The notes under the pieces are model-generated. The model saw only the letters and a program-made list of their open reading frames with translations. It made no database searches and had not been told where the DNA came from. The translations under genes were made by a program, and so were the position numbers. From Kosmotogaceae bacterium UBA1373 (lineage in GTDB: Bacteria > Thermotogota > Thermotogae > Petrotogales > Kosmotogaceae), in assembly GCA_002305955.1 (NCBI GenBank), contig DBRH01000020.1:163819-194549 (forward strand): a stretch of 30,731 nucleotides of DNA, given 5' to 3'. How positions within the stretch are numbered: the first letter of the stretch is position 1; every line of letters starts with the position of its first letter. This document shows, piece after piece, positions 16,672 to 24,839 of this stretch.

Positions 16672-18858
16672 TCAGGGTATCTCCATTATGTTCAGCACAC
16701 CCATGACTATGGCCGCCACCGAAGAGAGCACCGCGATAGTCAGCCAGATGTTGTTTGAGCGCTTCAAAGAAGATATTTCTCTGTTTGTCTCCTCTTTGGC
16801 TGCGCTAACGGCTTCATCGACGATCATTTGAATCTCCTCTCTGCTTACCAGAGTGGAATCGAGTCTGCTCTCGATTTCCCTACGGAATGTTGCCAGATTC
16901 CTGGAATTTTCTTCGATTAGCATTTTTAGCTGTGCTGACTCGCTCTGGAGCTTTTGAATGGATTTCAGGTTGTTATCGATTGCCGTGACCGATCCATCGA
17001 AGTTACCCTTCAAGCTGTCGATTTCGACGGCGGCTGCCTGGAGACGCTTATCGATATTGGCAAGCGAGACGTTCAGGCCGCCTATCTTCGCTTCCAGCGT
17101 GGTGAAGATCGTTTCTATGTCCGATATCTTGCTGTTGAACTCGAAAACTGTCTGCGAGAAAGTCTGGGGTGAAACGCCTTCGGGAGGGATCGACTCCTTG
17201 ACCTGTATAAGTTCCGAATTCATTCTCACGAAGCCGATCGATAAGCTCCCAACGGAATCTCTCAAAGTCTCTATCTGTTCCTCTAGATTGCCCAAAAAAC
17301 TGTTCAGGGAATCGTGGGAAGAAGGCGTAAGATTCTTAAGAACGCTATCCAGGCTTTGCGCAAGTTCCTCAAGCTCTTCGACGCTTTTGTCGATATTGTC
17401 GATGCGGGCTATAGATCTGTTCAAAATATCTTCGTAAGCTCTCAACTCTTCCCGCTGGTTGCTCAGCTCCGTCCCGAGAGACTCTATATCGGCCAGCGAA
17501 GTTTCAATTGCGGATAGCCTCGATTCCATATCGCCCAAACTTGCGATCGATTCTTCATACGATCTAGTGAGCTCATCCATCACGATGTTCTTAAAGCTCT
17601 CAAACTGCTCGAGTGTACCGTTCATGGAAAAAAGCGCTTCCGAAAGAGAGCTGGCCGCATCTTCACTAACGCTACTCACCCTGGCGATCTCCCGCTCCAG
17701 TTCAATGATTCTTTCATCAATTCTCCCGTGAGCTTCGATAAGTTCCAGCGAAGAGGTCTTTATAATTTCTAGATCATCGGCAAGGGAGACTTTTACATTT
17801 TGAAGATCCCCCCCCAGAGCTTCCAGAGCAACGCGATTTTCTTCGATCGCCTTTTCTATACTCGAAAGTTTCTCTGGATCAGACGTCGATGAGGGAATAC
17901 TTCCAATAGCTACTCTCAGCTCTTCGACCGTCTTTCCCTGCTCGCCCAGCAAAGTTTTGAGCTCTTCATGTGACGATCTCATCTCTTCTATGATCTGAAG
18001 CTCGAGTTCAATCCCCTGCATCTCGGTGTTCAGATTTTCGATAGAAGTCTTCAGCGAATCTAGCGCGCCTGAGTCGAAGGTAGTTGTAGAGAGAGCCGAT
18101 TCGAGCGCTTCCACTCTCTTCTCGAAGATGAATCTGTGCTCTTGAAGGTCGATCACGCTGTTGTCCACTGAGGCTTTGTATTCGGCCAGGGCAATCTGTG
18201 TATCGAGAAAGAGAGTGTTCAATCTTCTGAATTGAAGGTTGAGACCTTCGACGTTGTCCTGGAGGAAGTTCAGTCTTTCATTGAGATCAGCGATGTTTTC
18301 GTTGATAGACTCGTAGCCTTCAAGATCTGCCACGTTGGTAGATGGAGGTTGCACCTCTATGCTCACCGGCGCTATTTCGACTGTTCTACCGGGTTCAACG
18401 GTTCTGACTCTCCAGGGAAGCAGTATATTCTGAACTCTGACATCCATGAAATAATCCTGGAGGGCTACCTGGCTGGTGAGAACTATAATCCCACCGGAAG
18501 GCAAAACAATTGGAAGCTGGATCGGTACGAAGAGCTCCTCGACTCTGAAAATCTGATCCTCGATTCGCTCATCGGAGGTCGCGTTCATTATCTGGATCGA
18601 GTCCAGTTGTATGTTCATCGATCTTTCCGATCTAAAAACAAATAACCCCAGCAAATAAAGATCTTCCTCGATTTCTATCTGCCCATCCTGCCCGTCGGCG
18701 ACAGCGTAGGCCGGGATGAACCTGGCCTCGAAACCTGCACCGGTGAAGGCTACAAAGTCCTGGCTTCTGGAAAGCATGTTGTTGAAGAGAGTATCGGTAT
18801 CCAAGGCAAAAGCTATCATTGAAACAAAAAGAAAGATGATGAAAAGTATCTTTTTCAT
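16672..18858 (-). CDS. long secreted coiled-coil protein with C-terminal membrane anchor
   Basis: The 728-residue protein starts with a signal peptide (about 1-18, MKKILFIIFLFVSMIAFA), continues with a beta-rich globular domain (about 20-165), and then a very long, almost uninterrupted coiled coil (about 180-695) rich in Glu, Leu, Ser and Ile with heptad periodicity (for example NENIADLNERLNFLQDNV). It ends with one hydrophobic helix (about 701-722, NNIWLTIAVLSSVAAIVMGV) and a short tail. This is the arrangement of Thermotoga Omp-alpha, a rod that spaces the toga from the cell body and is anchored by a C-terminal helix, but no SLH domain is present, so it is not a simple orthologue. Its start has GGAGGT upstream. 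The hydrolase gene follows 40 bases downstream. A structural role in the envelope is inference; the layout is seen directly. Confidence 0.82.
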   Translation of the reverse strand: MKKILFIIFLFVSMIAFALDTDTLFNNMLSRSQDFVAFTGAGFEARFIPAYAVADGQDGQIEIEEDLYLLGLFVFRSERSMNIQLDSIQIMNATSDERIEDQIFRVEELFVPIQLPIVLPSGGIIVLTSQVALQDYFMDVRVQNILLPWRVRTVEPGRTVEIAPVSIEVQPPSTNVADLEGYESINENIADLNERLNFLQDNVEGLNLQFRRLNTLFLDTQIALAEYKASVDNSVIDLQEHRFIFEKRVEALESALSTTTFDSGALDSLKTSIENLNTEMQGIELELQIIEEMRSSHEELKTLLGEQGKTVEELRVAIGSIPSSTSDPEKLSSIEKAIEENRVALEALGGDLQNVKVSLADDLEIIKTSSLELIEAHGRIDERIIELEREIARVSSVSEDAASSLSEALFSMNGTLEQFESFKNIVMDELTRSYEESIASLGDMESRLSAIETSLADIESLGTELSNQREELRAYEDILNRSIARIDNIDKSVEELEELAQSLDSVLKNLTPSSHDSLNSFLGNLEEQIETLRDSVGSLSIGFVRMNSELIQVKESIPPEGVSPQTFSQTVFEFNSKISDIETIFTTLEAKIGGLNVSLANIDKRLQAAAVEIDSLKGNFDGSVTAIDNNLKSIQKLQSESAQLKMLIEENSRNLATFRREIESRLDSTLVSREEIQMIVDEAVSAAKEETNREISSLKRSNNIWLTIAVLSSVAAIVMGVLNIMEIP

Positions 18859-19266
18859 AATCTATACCTCCGATAAGCCATAAGGCCCGTTATTGTATAT
18901 CAGTATTTCTTGATCCCCTATCGGTCATAATAATAGACTATCATATCCCTGCCTGCAGTTGTAAGTAAGACCACTTCTCGGGATTTTCTGTTCTTCGAAA
19001 CTGGTTTGTCTTTTAATTATGAAGACTGCGGCAGAAGATATGAAAATCATTTACATATTTTTGCCGGTCAAATACGACTATCTTTTATGATCAGCGTAAT
19101 CTCAAAATCATAGTTAGTTATTGAATGGTCAACTATAAATTATCTTATTGGTCCAGTAAAGAACCACACAACCCGTAAATTAACCTGCATTTTCGTATGT
19201 AATGTCTTAAAGCTTGATAATCCATTAATTTTATCTGAATAAATAAAGCATGAGACTTTGCCAGGT

Positions 19267-19272
19267 TATAAT
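19267..19272 (+). promoter_or_regulatory. -10 element of the oligosaccharide-uptake operon
   Basis: A consensus TATAAT stands about 107 bases before the binding-protein start. The hexamer 17 bases upstream (TAAAGC) is a poor -35, so the promoter may be weak or need activation. It would give a leader of about 100 bases carrying the palindrome at 19340. Confidence 0.45.
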
Positions 19273-19339
19273 CGGAGAATTCCAGTGAAAATCGGCCCTT
19301 TAACTGTTTTGTGTGTAAATGTTTTCAGTATTACCATCG

Positions 19340-19354
19340 TTTCGGGACCCGAAA
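19340..19354. promoter_or_regulatory. 15-base palindrome in the leader of the uptake operon
   Basis: TTTCGGG-A-CCCGAAA is a perfect inverted repeat with a single central base, ten bases upstream of the ribosome binding site (AAAAGGAGG, 19363-19371). It could be a DNA operator, for example for the LacI-family protein encoded in the same operon, although LacI-family operators more often have a central CG. As RNA it could fold as a five-base stem with a five-base loop near the translation start. Confidence 0.4.
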
Positions 19355-19378
19355 GGGCTAGAAAAGGAGGTTGGGTAT

Positions 19379-21055
19379 ATGAAAAAGGGCTTTCTTCTAT
19401 TACTTCTGGCCATGATACTCGTTAGTAGCCTCGCCATTGGTCAAGTTTATGATCGAAAGGAAACGCTGTACGCCGGTGGAGGACTGTGGAGTCCGCCGAA
19501 CAACTGGAATCCATTCACTCCCTGGGCTATAATGACCGGTACCAACGGTCTGATCTACGAATTTCTGTTCATGTTCGATCCTCTCAGCAACGAAATGATT
19601 CCCTGGCTCGCTGTCGATGGAGGGTGGATCGATGGAAAGACTTACGAATTAAAACTTCGAGACAACGTCTTCTGGACAGACGGAGAGAAATTCGACGCTG
19701 AAGACGTGAAATTTACCTTCGACATCGCTAAGAAATATCCGGGTGTGCATTATAGCTCCATGTGGAACTGGATGAAAGAAGTGGAGATAATCGATACGCT
19801 CACTGCGCGCGTTCACTTCACCGAACCACTCTATCAGCAGTGGTCCTTCCAGCTTTATCAGTTGCCGATGGTACCGGAACACATCTGGAAGAACAAGACC
19901 GAAGCAGAAATTTTGACCGGCGCCAACGAAGGGCCGATAGGAACAGGCTGTTATCTTGCCGAAGGCTATGGTCAGGACAGGATGATCTACCTCAGAAACG
20001 AAAACTGGTGGGGAATCGAGCAACTGGGAATCAAGCCTACGCCCAAGAGAATCGTCTATCTCACAGTTTCGGGAAACAACGTGGCTCTGGGTATGATATT
20101 CAAGGGAGAGCTCGATATAAGCAACTTCTTCCTGCCGGGAGTTCCCGCAGTTAAAGCCGCTTACGGAATCCACACATACTTCGATGGTGCGCCTTACATG
20201 CTTTCAGATAACACGGCGGTTCTCTTCCTAAACAACAGCAGAAAACCAATGGACGATGTTAACTTCAGAAAGGCTGTTGCTTGGGCAATAAACTCGGACG
20301 ACATCGTTACCAGGGTTTTCGAAAACCAGGTAATCAGATCCAACCCACTGGGTTTCCTTCCAATCGATGCCTGGATGAAGTACTACGATGAAAAGGTAGT
20401 TGAGCAGTATGGCTTCAAATACGATCCGGTTGTTTCGAAGAAAACACTGGCCGATGCCGGTTACAAAGATATCAACGGAGATGGTTTCGTCGAAGCTCCA
20501 GACGGTTCCAAGGTTGAACTCTCGATAATTGTGCCTTTCGGCTGGACAGACTGGATGGAGTCAATAAAGATTATAGCCAACAATCTCAAAACCGTTGGAA
20601 TCAACGCTAAGGCAGAATTTCCAGACTACTCGAGGTACCAGGACGAACTTTACAGCGGTAGATTCGACATGGCGATCAACAACTTCAATAGCAACCTGTC
20701 CAATACGGTGTGGAGCTACTACTATTGGCTATTCTGGGATATCAGAGAACAACAGACTCAGGGAAACTATGGAAAATACAACAATCCAAAAGCCTTTGAG
20801 TTGATGGGTGCTTTCGATCGAACTCCAGTAGATGACTATGAGGCCGGTCAGAAGATCATGTTGGAACTCGAAGAGCTTTTCCTGAAAGAGATTCCTTACG
20901 TTCCTCTCTGGTTCAATGGTATGTGGTTCCAGGCGAGCACCAGTGTATGGAGTAACTGGCCGAGCGAACACGGTCCACACTACTATCCATGTACCTGGAA
21001 CGGAAAGTGGCAGCTCGGTGGGATATTCATGTTGTCGGCTCTGAAGGCCGAATAG
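19379..21055 (+). CDS. family-5 ABC transporter substrate-binding protein (probably oligosaccharide)
   Basis: Periplasmic binding protein of 558 residues. A signal peptide (about 1-21, MKKGFLLLLLAMILVSSLAI) without a lipobox cysteine is followed by the SBP_bac_5 fold of OppA/DppA proteins: LRDNVFWTDGEKFDAEDVKFTFD, the conserved VHFTEPL, a GTGCY segment and NFRKAVAWAINSDDIV. In Thermotogota this family binds cello-, manno- and other beta-linked oligosaccharides as well as peptides; the many tryptophans and tyrosines (YAGGGLWSPPNNWNPFTPW) and the downstream glycosidase and phosphorylase favour sugar. The frame continues upstream to ATG 19319, but ATG 19379 has AAAAGGAGG and begins the signal peptide directly. 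A terminator-like hairpin after the gene and 86 bases before the permease would allow higher expression of the binding protein. Confidence 0.92.
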   Translation: MKKGFLLLLLAMILVSSLAIGQVYDRKETLYAGGGLWSPPNNWNPFTPWAIMTGTNGLIYEFLFMFDPLSNEMIPWLAVDGGWIDGKTYELKLRDNVFWTDGEKFDAEDVKFTFDIAKKYPGVHYSSMWNWMKEVEIIDTLTARVHFTEPLYQQWSFQLYQLPMVPEHIWKNKTEAEILTGANEGPIGTGCYLAEGYGQDRMIYLRNENWWGIEQLGIKPTPKRIVYLTVSGNNVALGMIFKGELDISNFFLPGVPAVKAAYGIHTYFDGAPYMLSDNTAVLFLNNSRKPMDDVNFRKAVAWAINSDDIVTRVFENQVIRSNPLGFLPIDAWMKYYDEKVVEQYGFKYDPVVSKKTLADAGYKDINGDGFVEAPDGSKVELSIIVPFGWTDWMESIKIIANNLKTVGINAKAEFPDYSRYQDELYSGRFDMAINNFNSNLSNTVWSYYYWLFWDIREQQTQGNYGKYNNPKAFELMGAFDRTPVDDYEAGQKIMLELEELFLKEIPYVPLWFNGMWFQASTSVWSNWPSEHGPHYYPCTWNGKWQLGGIFMLSALKAE

Positions 21056-21071
21056 GATACACCGGTCCGGT

Positions 21072-21104
21072 CCCCGCAGAGAAGGGAATCTGCGGGGGCT
21101 TTTC
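21072..21104 (+). terminator. hairpin after the binding-protein gene (partial terminator or attenuator)
   Basis: A nine-base GC-rich stem, CCCCGCAGA / TCTGCGGGG with an eight-base loop, is followed by GCTTTTCTG. The T tract is short, so termination is probably incomplete. In ABC operons such hairpins commonly make the binding protein more abundant than the permeases. Confidence 0.7.
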
Positions 21105-21141
21105 TGTAGTTCTCTTAAGTTAGGGGAAGGAGACTCAGACT

Positions 21142-22134
21142 GTGGGAGCCTATTTCAGAAGAAAAATAGTCATCTATTTGCTCACGTTCATCTTTGCAGT
21201 GACAATAGACTGGATGATACCGAGATTTATGCCCGGTAACCCGATTCAAAACCTTCTCTCGAGGTTTTCGACCCGCTCGGATACCACCGAGGTGATCGCC
21301 AGGTATCTCAATGAGATCTACGGACTCGACAAATCGCCGTTGCAACAGTATTTCGGATTCTGGGCAGGACTCTTCAGGGGCGATTTGGGAGTGAGCATAT
21401 ATGTCACCGGGGCTCCGGTTGCCAGGGTGATAGCGAGGGCGCTGCCCTTCGATCTGGCCTTGCTGATCCCGGCGATCATGCTGAGTTACATAGCAGGCAA
21501 TAAGTTCGGCGCCTTCGCTGCAAGAAAAAAGAGGCTCGACGGCATTGTCTTGCCCGTCTGGTACGTGCTGACTGCAACACCTTATATGTGGCTGGGTATA
21601 CTCCTCGCATGGTTTTTCGGGGTTGCACTGGATATACTTCCGATAGCAGGGGCTTACAGCTTCTCGATGGTCCCAAACTGGAGCTGGGGCTTCATCTGGG
21701 ATTTTTTCAAGCACTGGATTCTCCCCTTCAGTTCTCTTTTTCTTGTGCAGTTCGGAGGTTGGGCTATTGGAATGCGCAATATGATAATTTACGAATTGGA
21801 AGCAGAGTATTCCAGATATCTCGAATCACTCGGAGCCTCGCGAAAACTCATAAGGCGTTACGCCTACAAAAATGCCGTACTTCCTCAAATAACTGGGCTG
21901 GCCCTTCAGCTGGGTGTCATAGTTGCCGGCGCGCTCGCCACCGAGGTGGTTTTCTCCTATCCCGGCATCGGACATCTACTCAAGGAAGCTATACTTAATC
22001 AGGATTACTTTCTAATTCAGGGATGTTTTCTCTTCATAATCATCGGAGTCTTGCTGGCCAATATAATACTGGATTTTGCATACATTCTGATCGATCCGAG
22101 AATCAGACATTCGGCGGGGGGAGAGACGATATGA
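21142..22134 (+). CDS. ABC transporter permease, DppB/OppB type
   Basis: Inner-membrane permease of 330 residues with six predicted transmembrane helices, starting with the N-terminal segment FRRKIVIYLLTFIFAVTIDWMIPRFMPGNP typical of DppB proteins in shortened view (RRKIVIYLLTFIF). The cytoplasmic EAA-type coupling loop is SLGASRKLIRRYAYKNA and the following VVFSYPGIGHLL is a family hallmark. GTG 21142 is used because GGGGAAGGAG lies nine bases upstream. The stop codon overlaps the next permease's ATG (ATGA at 22131), implying translational coupling. It forms a heterodimeric channel with that protein. Confidence 0.93.
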   Translation: MGAYFRRKIVIYLLTFIFAVTIDWMIPRFMPGNPIQNLLSRFSTRSDTTEVIARYLNEIYGLDKSPLQQYFGFWAGLFRGDLGVSIYVTGAPVARVIARALPFDLALLIPAIMLSYIAGNKFGAFAARKKRLDGIVLPVWYVLTATPYMWLGILLAWFFGVALDILPIAGAYSFSMVPNWSWGFIWDFFKHWILPFSSLFLVQFGGWAIGMRNMIIYELEAEYSRYLESLGASRKLIRRYAYKNAVLPQITGLALQLGVIVAGALATEVVFSYPGIGHLLKEAILNQDYFLIQGCFLFIIIGVLLANIILDFAYILIDPRIRHSAGGETI

Positions 22135-22979
22135 AGACGAAGAACGAATTTCTGTATTTCGCACTGAAAAACGGACGGTTGAAAGTCGGCCTCTTCATAC
22201 TCCTATTCTTCGTGTTGTTGGCGATCTTTGGTCCACTATTCGCCAAGTATGGGCCCCTTGACTACGCCGGACCGGGTTATCGTCCTCCATCGAACGAATT
22301 CTGGCTAGGGACCACGACCTTCGGCCAGGATGTTTTCTCCCAGACGGTTCACGGTCTCAGGGCCACTTTCGTAGTCGGACTGGTCGCCGGTGGTCTCTCA
22401 ACCTTGCTCGGAATCCTTGTCGGCTTCATCGCCGGTTACCGAGGAGGTATGGTTGATGAACTGCTTAACATGTTGACCAACATAGTCACCGTGATACCTA
22501 CACTGGCTCTTTTATTGATAGTAGCGGCTTACTTGCCCTACAGGGGGATACTCGTCGAGAGTATCTTCATAGGTCTGACCGCCTGGCCGTGGGCGGCGAG
22601 GGCGATAAGGGCACAGACTTTCACCTTGAGAACGAGAGATTTCGTAGATCTTGCCAGGATCACAGGTATGAAACCTTCGAAGATAATTTTCAAAGAGATA
22701 GCCCCCAACATGATGTCGTACCTTTTCATGACCTTTATACTCCAGTTCGGTGGAGCGATACTTGCAGCCGTTACCCTAGATTTCATCGGGTTGGGTCCCA
22801 CTCAGGGAATTTCGCTGGGGCTTATGATGCAGAACGCCGTTCTCTGGAGTGCGATTCAACTCGGAATGTGGTGGTGGTTGATACCGCCGGGAGTCGCCAT
22901 AACGGCCATAGTTGGGGCGTTGTACTTTATGAACACAGGCCTTGACGAAGTCTTCAATCCAAAGTTGAGGGAGATGTGA
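22131..22979 (+). CDS. ABC transporter permease, DppC/OppC type
   Basis: Second inner-membrane subunit, 282 residues. It begins MKTKNEFLYFALKN, has a first transmembrane helix (about 18-38), then the family motif WLGTTTFGQDVFSQTVHG before the remaining helices, and an EAA-type loop RITGMKPSKIIFKEIAPN for contact with the ATPases. The frame is open back to 22023, but that upstream part lies inside the first permease gene; ATG 22131 overlaps its stop codon and follows GGGGGGAGAG, so I use it. Five transmembrane helices after the conserved motif fit DppC topology. It is followed immediately by the first ATPase gene. Confidence 0.93.
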   Translation: MKTKNEFLYFALKNGRLKVGLFILLFFVLLAIFGPLFAKYGPLDYAGPGYRPPSNEFWLGTTTFGQDVFSQTVHGLRATFVVGLVAGGLSTLLGILVGFIAGYRGGMVDELLNMLTNIVTVIPTLALLLIVAAYLPYRGILVESIFIGLTAWPWAARAIRAQTFTLRTRDFVDLARITGMKPSKIIFKEIAPNMMSYLFMTFILQFGGAILAAVTLDFIGLGPTQGISLGLMMQNAVLWSAIQLGMWWWLIPPGVAITAIVGALYFMNTGLDEVFNPKLREM

Positions 22980-22981
22980 TT

Positions 22982-23932
22982 ATGTCTCTCAACGTTGCCA
23001 ATCTGAGGGTATATTACCAAACGCTCAAAGGAGACGTGAAGGCTCTCGATGGTGTTACTTTTAACCTTCGAGACGGAGAGATAGCAGGAATTGCCGGGGA
23101 ATCTGGTTGCGGAAAATCGACACTCAGCAATTCGTTGATAACTCTACGCCTTCCCATGAAATTCGTCGAAGGGGAGGTCTCCCTGGATGGGAACGAGCTC
23201 CCGGTTCACGATCATAAGAAAATGGTTGACTTCAGATATAAAAAGATCTCAATAATACCCCAGTTTGCCATGAACGCTCTCAACCCCACAGTGAAACTGC
23301 GCAGACTTATCTCGGATCTTCTAAACTGTCACGGAGTGGGGTACGATGAAATTCTTCCTGAATTAAACAGGAGGCTCGATATGGTCGGCCTAGACCGGAC
23401 TGTACTCGATATGTACCCTGTGGAGCTTTCCGGGGGGATGAAACAGAGAGCGGTGATGGTCATTTCCACACTTCTGAACCCGTCGCTTGTGATCGCCGAT
23501 GAGATCACCTCGGCCCTCGATGTCTCGACCCAGCGGGCTGTGGCGGAGATGATCGTCGAATTCAGGGACAAAAAGCTTGTAAAAAGCGTGATATTCGTCA
23601 CCCACGATATCTCAATTCTCTACCAGATAGCCGATTCGATAATAATAATGTATGCCGGCAAGCTTGTAGAACACGCCGGCACGGAAATTATAATGAAGAA
23701 GCCTATTCATCCATACACCGAAATGCTAATATCTTCTCTACCCGAGGTAGGTGTATACCACAACGATAAAAGACTGAAGGGAATACCGGGAAAACCACCT
23801 CAACTCCTCTCTCCCCCGCCGGGTTGTAGATTCAAGGAACGCTGCCCGCAGGCTTTCAAAAAATGTGAAGAAGAGCCCCCCATGACCGAAATCGAACCGG
23901 ACCACTGGGTGGCGTGCTGGGGGGTGAGGTAG
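22982..23932 (+). CDS. ABC transporter ATP-binding protein, DppD/OppD type
   Basis: Cytoplasmic ATPase of 316 residues that powers the importer. The nucleotide-binding elements are complete: Walker A GESGCGKST, signature LSGGMKQR, Walker B LVIADEITSALD and the switch histidine VTHD. The C-terminal oligopeptide/dipeptide-type extension is present with PGCRFKERCPQAFKKC, the cysteine cluster that in some relatives binds iron-sulphur. A GTG at 22976 would add two residues; I choose ATG 22982 because GAGGGAG is then eight bases upstream. The second ATPase gene begins directly after its stop codon. Confidence 0.94.
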   Translation: MSLNVANLRVYYQTLKGDVKALDGVTFNLRDGEIAGIAGESGCGKSTLSNSLITLRLPMKFVEGEVSLDGNELPVHDHKKMVDFRYKKISIIPQFAMNALNPTVKLRRLISDLLNCHGVGYDEILPELNRRLDMVGLDRTVLDMYPVELSGGMKQRAVMVISTLLNPSLVIADEITSALDVSTQRAVAEMIVEFRDKKLVKSVIFVTHDISILYQIADSIIIMYAGKLVEHAGTEIIMKKPIHPYTEMLISSLPEVGVYHNDKRLKGIPGKPPQLLSPPPGCRFKERCPQAFKKCEEEPPMTEIEPDHWVACWGVR

Positions 23933-24835
23933 ATGCTTGAATTAATAAACCTTACCAAAGTTTTCAAGACGGGGACGTTTTCCTCCGGGCGGCTCAAGGC
24001 TGTGAACAACGTTTCGTTCGAAATTGAAAGAGGCGAAGTGACCTCTCTGATTGGAGAGAGCGGTAGCGGGAAGAGCACTATAGGAAAGATGATATTGAGG
24101 CTGCTCACTATAACCGCAGGCGAGATAAAGCTAGACGAACGGAGCATAAGCACAATAAAAGGGGCGGAATTGAGACAGTACTACAGAAAAGTCCAGGGCG
24201 TCTTTCAAGATCCTTTCAGTTCATACAACCCCATTTTCAAGGTGGATAGAGTCTTTGAGAACTTGCGCGATGTCTTTTTCAGAGAATTGCGCCACAGCGA
24301 GTGGAAAGACAAAGTGAATTCGGCCCTCAAGCTGGTTGGACTGGACTCTGAGCAGGTTCTTGGAAAGTATCCCCATCAGCTCAGTGGAGGGCAGCTACAG
24401 AGAATCCTCATATCCAGGGCTCTATTACTGGATGTGAGTTTCCTTGTAGCAGACGAACTTATCAGTATGCTGGACGCCTCGACAAGGATCGACGTCCTTA
24501 ATCTTCTCGCAGATCTGAAGAAAGGGGGACTTTCGATACTCTTTATTACTCACGATCTGTCTCTTGGATACTATCTGAGCGAAAAAGCGGTCATTTTATA
24601 CAGAGGCCACGTTGTGGAAATGGGAAGTACAGACAGGGTCTTCCTTAATCCCGTTCACCATTATACTCGCAGACTCATCTCCTCAGTGCCGAGGCTGGAC
24701 AGAAAATGGAAGGACATCGACGATCTCCAGAAAAATGAGGAACATAGTCTGAAGTGTTTCGATCCCATCGAAGACGGAGAACTCGAAATGGTGGAAGTTG
24801 AAAAAGACCACTATGTAGCCGTGAAAAGGAGATGA
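23933..24835 (+). CDS. ABC transporter ATP-binding protein, DppF/OppF type
   Basis: Partner ATPase of 300 residues with Walker A GESGSGKST, Q-loop context GVFQDPFSSYNP, signature LSGGQLQR, Walker B FLVADELISMLDAS and the switch histidine THD. The aspartate-glutamate pair of Walker B is intact, so it should hydrolyse ATP. The C-terminal tail (about 255-300) is shorter and lacks the cysteine cluster of its DppD partner, having only one cysteine. ATG 23933 follows the previous stop directly, with GGGGTGAGG as ribosome binding site. The glycosidase gene starts four bases downstream. Confidence 0.93.
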   Translation: MLELINLTKVFKTGTFSSGRLKAVNNVSFEIERGEVTSLIGESGSGKSTIGKMILRLLTITAGEIKLDERSISTIKGAELRQYYRKVQGVFQDPFSSYNPIFKVDRVFENLRDVFFRELRHSEWKDKVNSALKLVGLDSEQVLGKYPHQLSGGQLQRILISRALLLDVSFLVADELISMLDASTRIDVLNLLADLKKGGLSILFITHDLSLGYYLSEKAVILYRGHVVEMGSTDRVFLNPVHHYTRRLISSVPRLDRKWKDIDDLQKNEEHSLKCFDPIEDGELEMVEVEKDHYVAVKRR

Positions 24836-24839
24836 ACAT

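Larger units (their letters stand above)
18859..19378. other. 520-base AT-rich spacer between divergent envelope and sugar-uptake genes
   Basis: This gap separates the coiled-coil gene (minus strand) from the binding-protein gene (plus strand). No open frame with family resemblance is present. It must hold promoters for both directions: a perfect TATAAT at 19267-19272 faces the uptake operon, and the stretch 18890-18960 is AT-rich and probably serves the minus strand, though I could not pick a convincing -35/-10 pair there. An in-frame ATG at 19319 lies upstream of the preferred start of the binding-protein gene. I saw no tRNA or recognisable riboswitch. Confidence 0.5.

Noticed and set aside
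18859..19318. Possible small RNA or hidden gene in the 520-base spacer
   Set aside because: No conserved RNA fold, strong hairpin with T tract, or coding frame with a ribosome binding site was visible.
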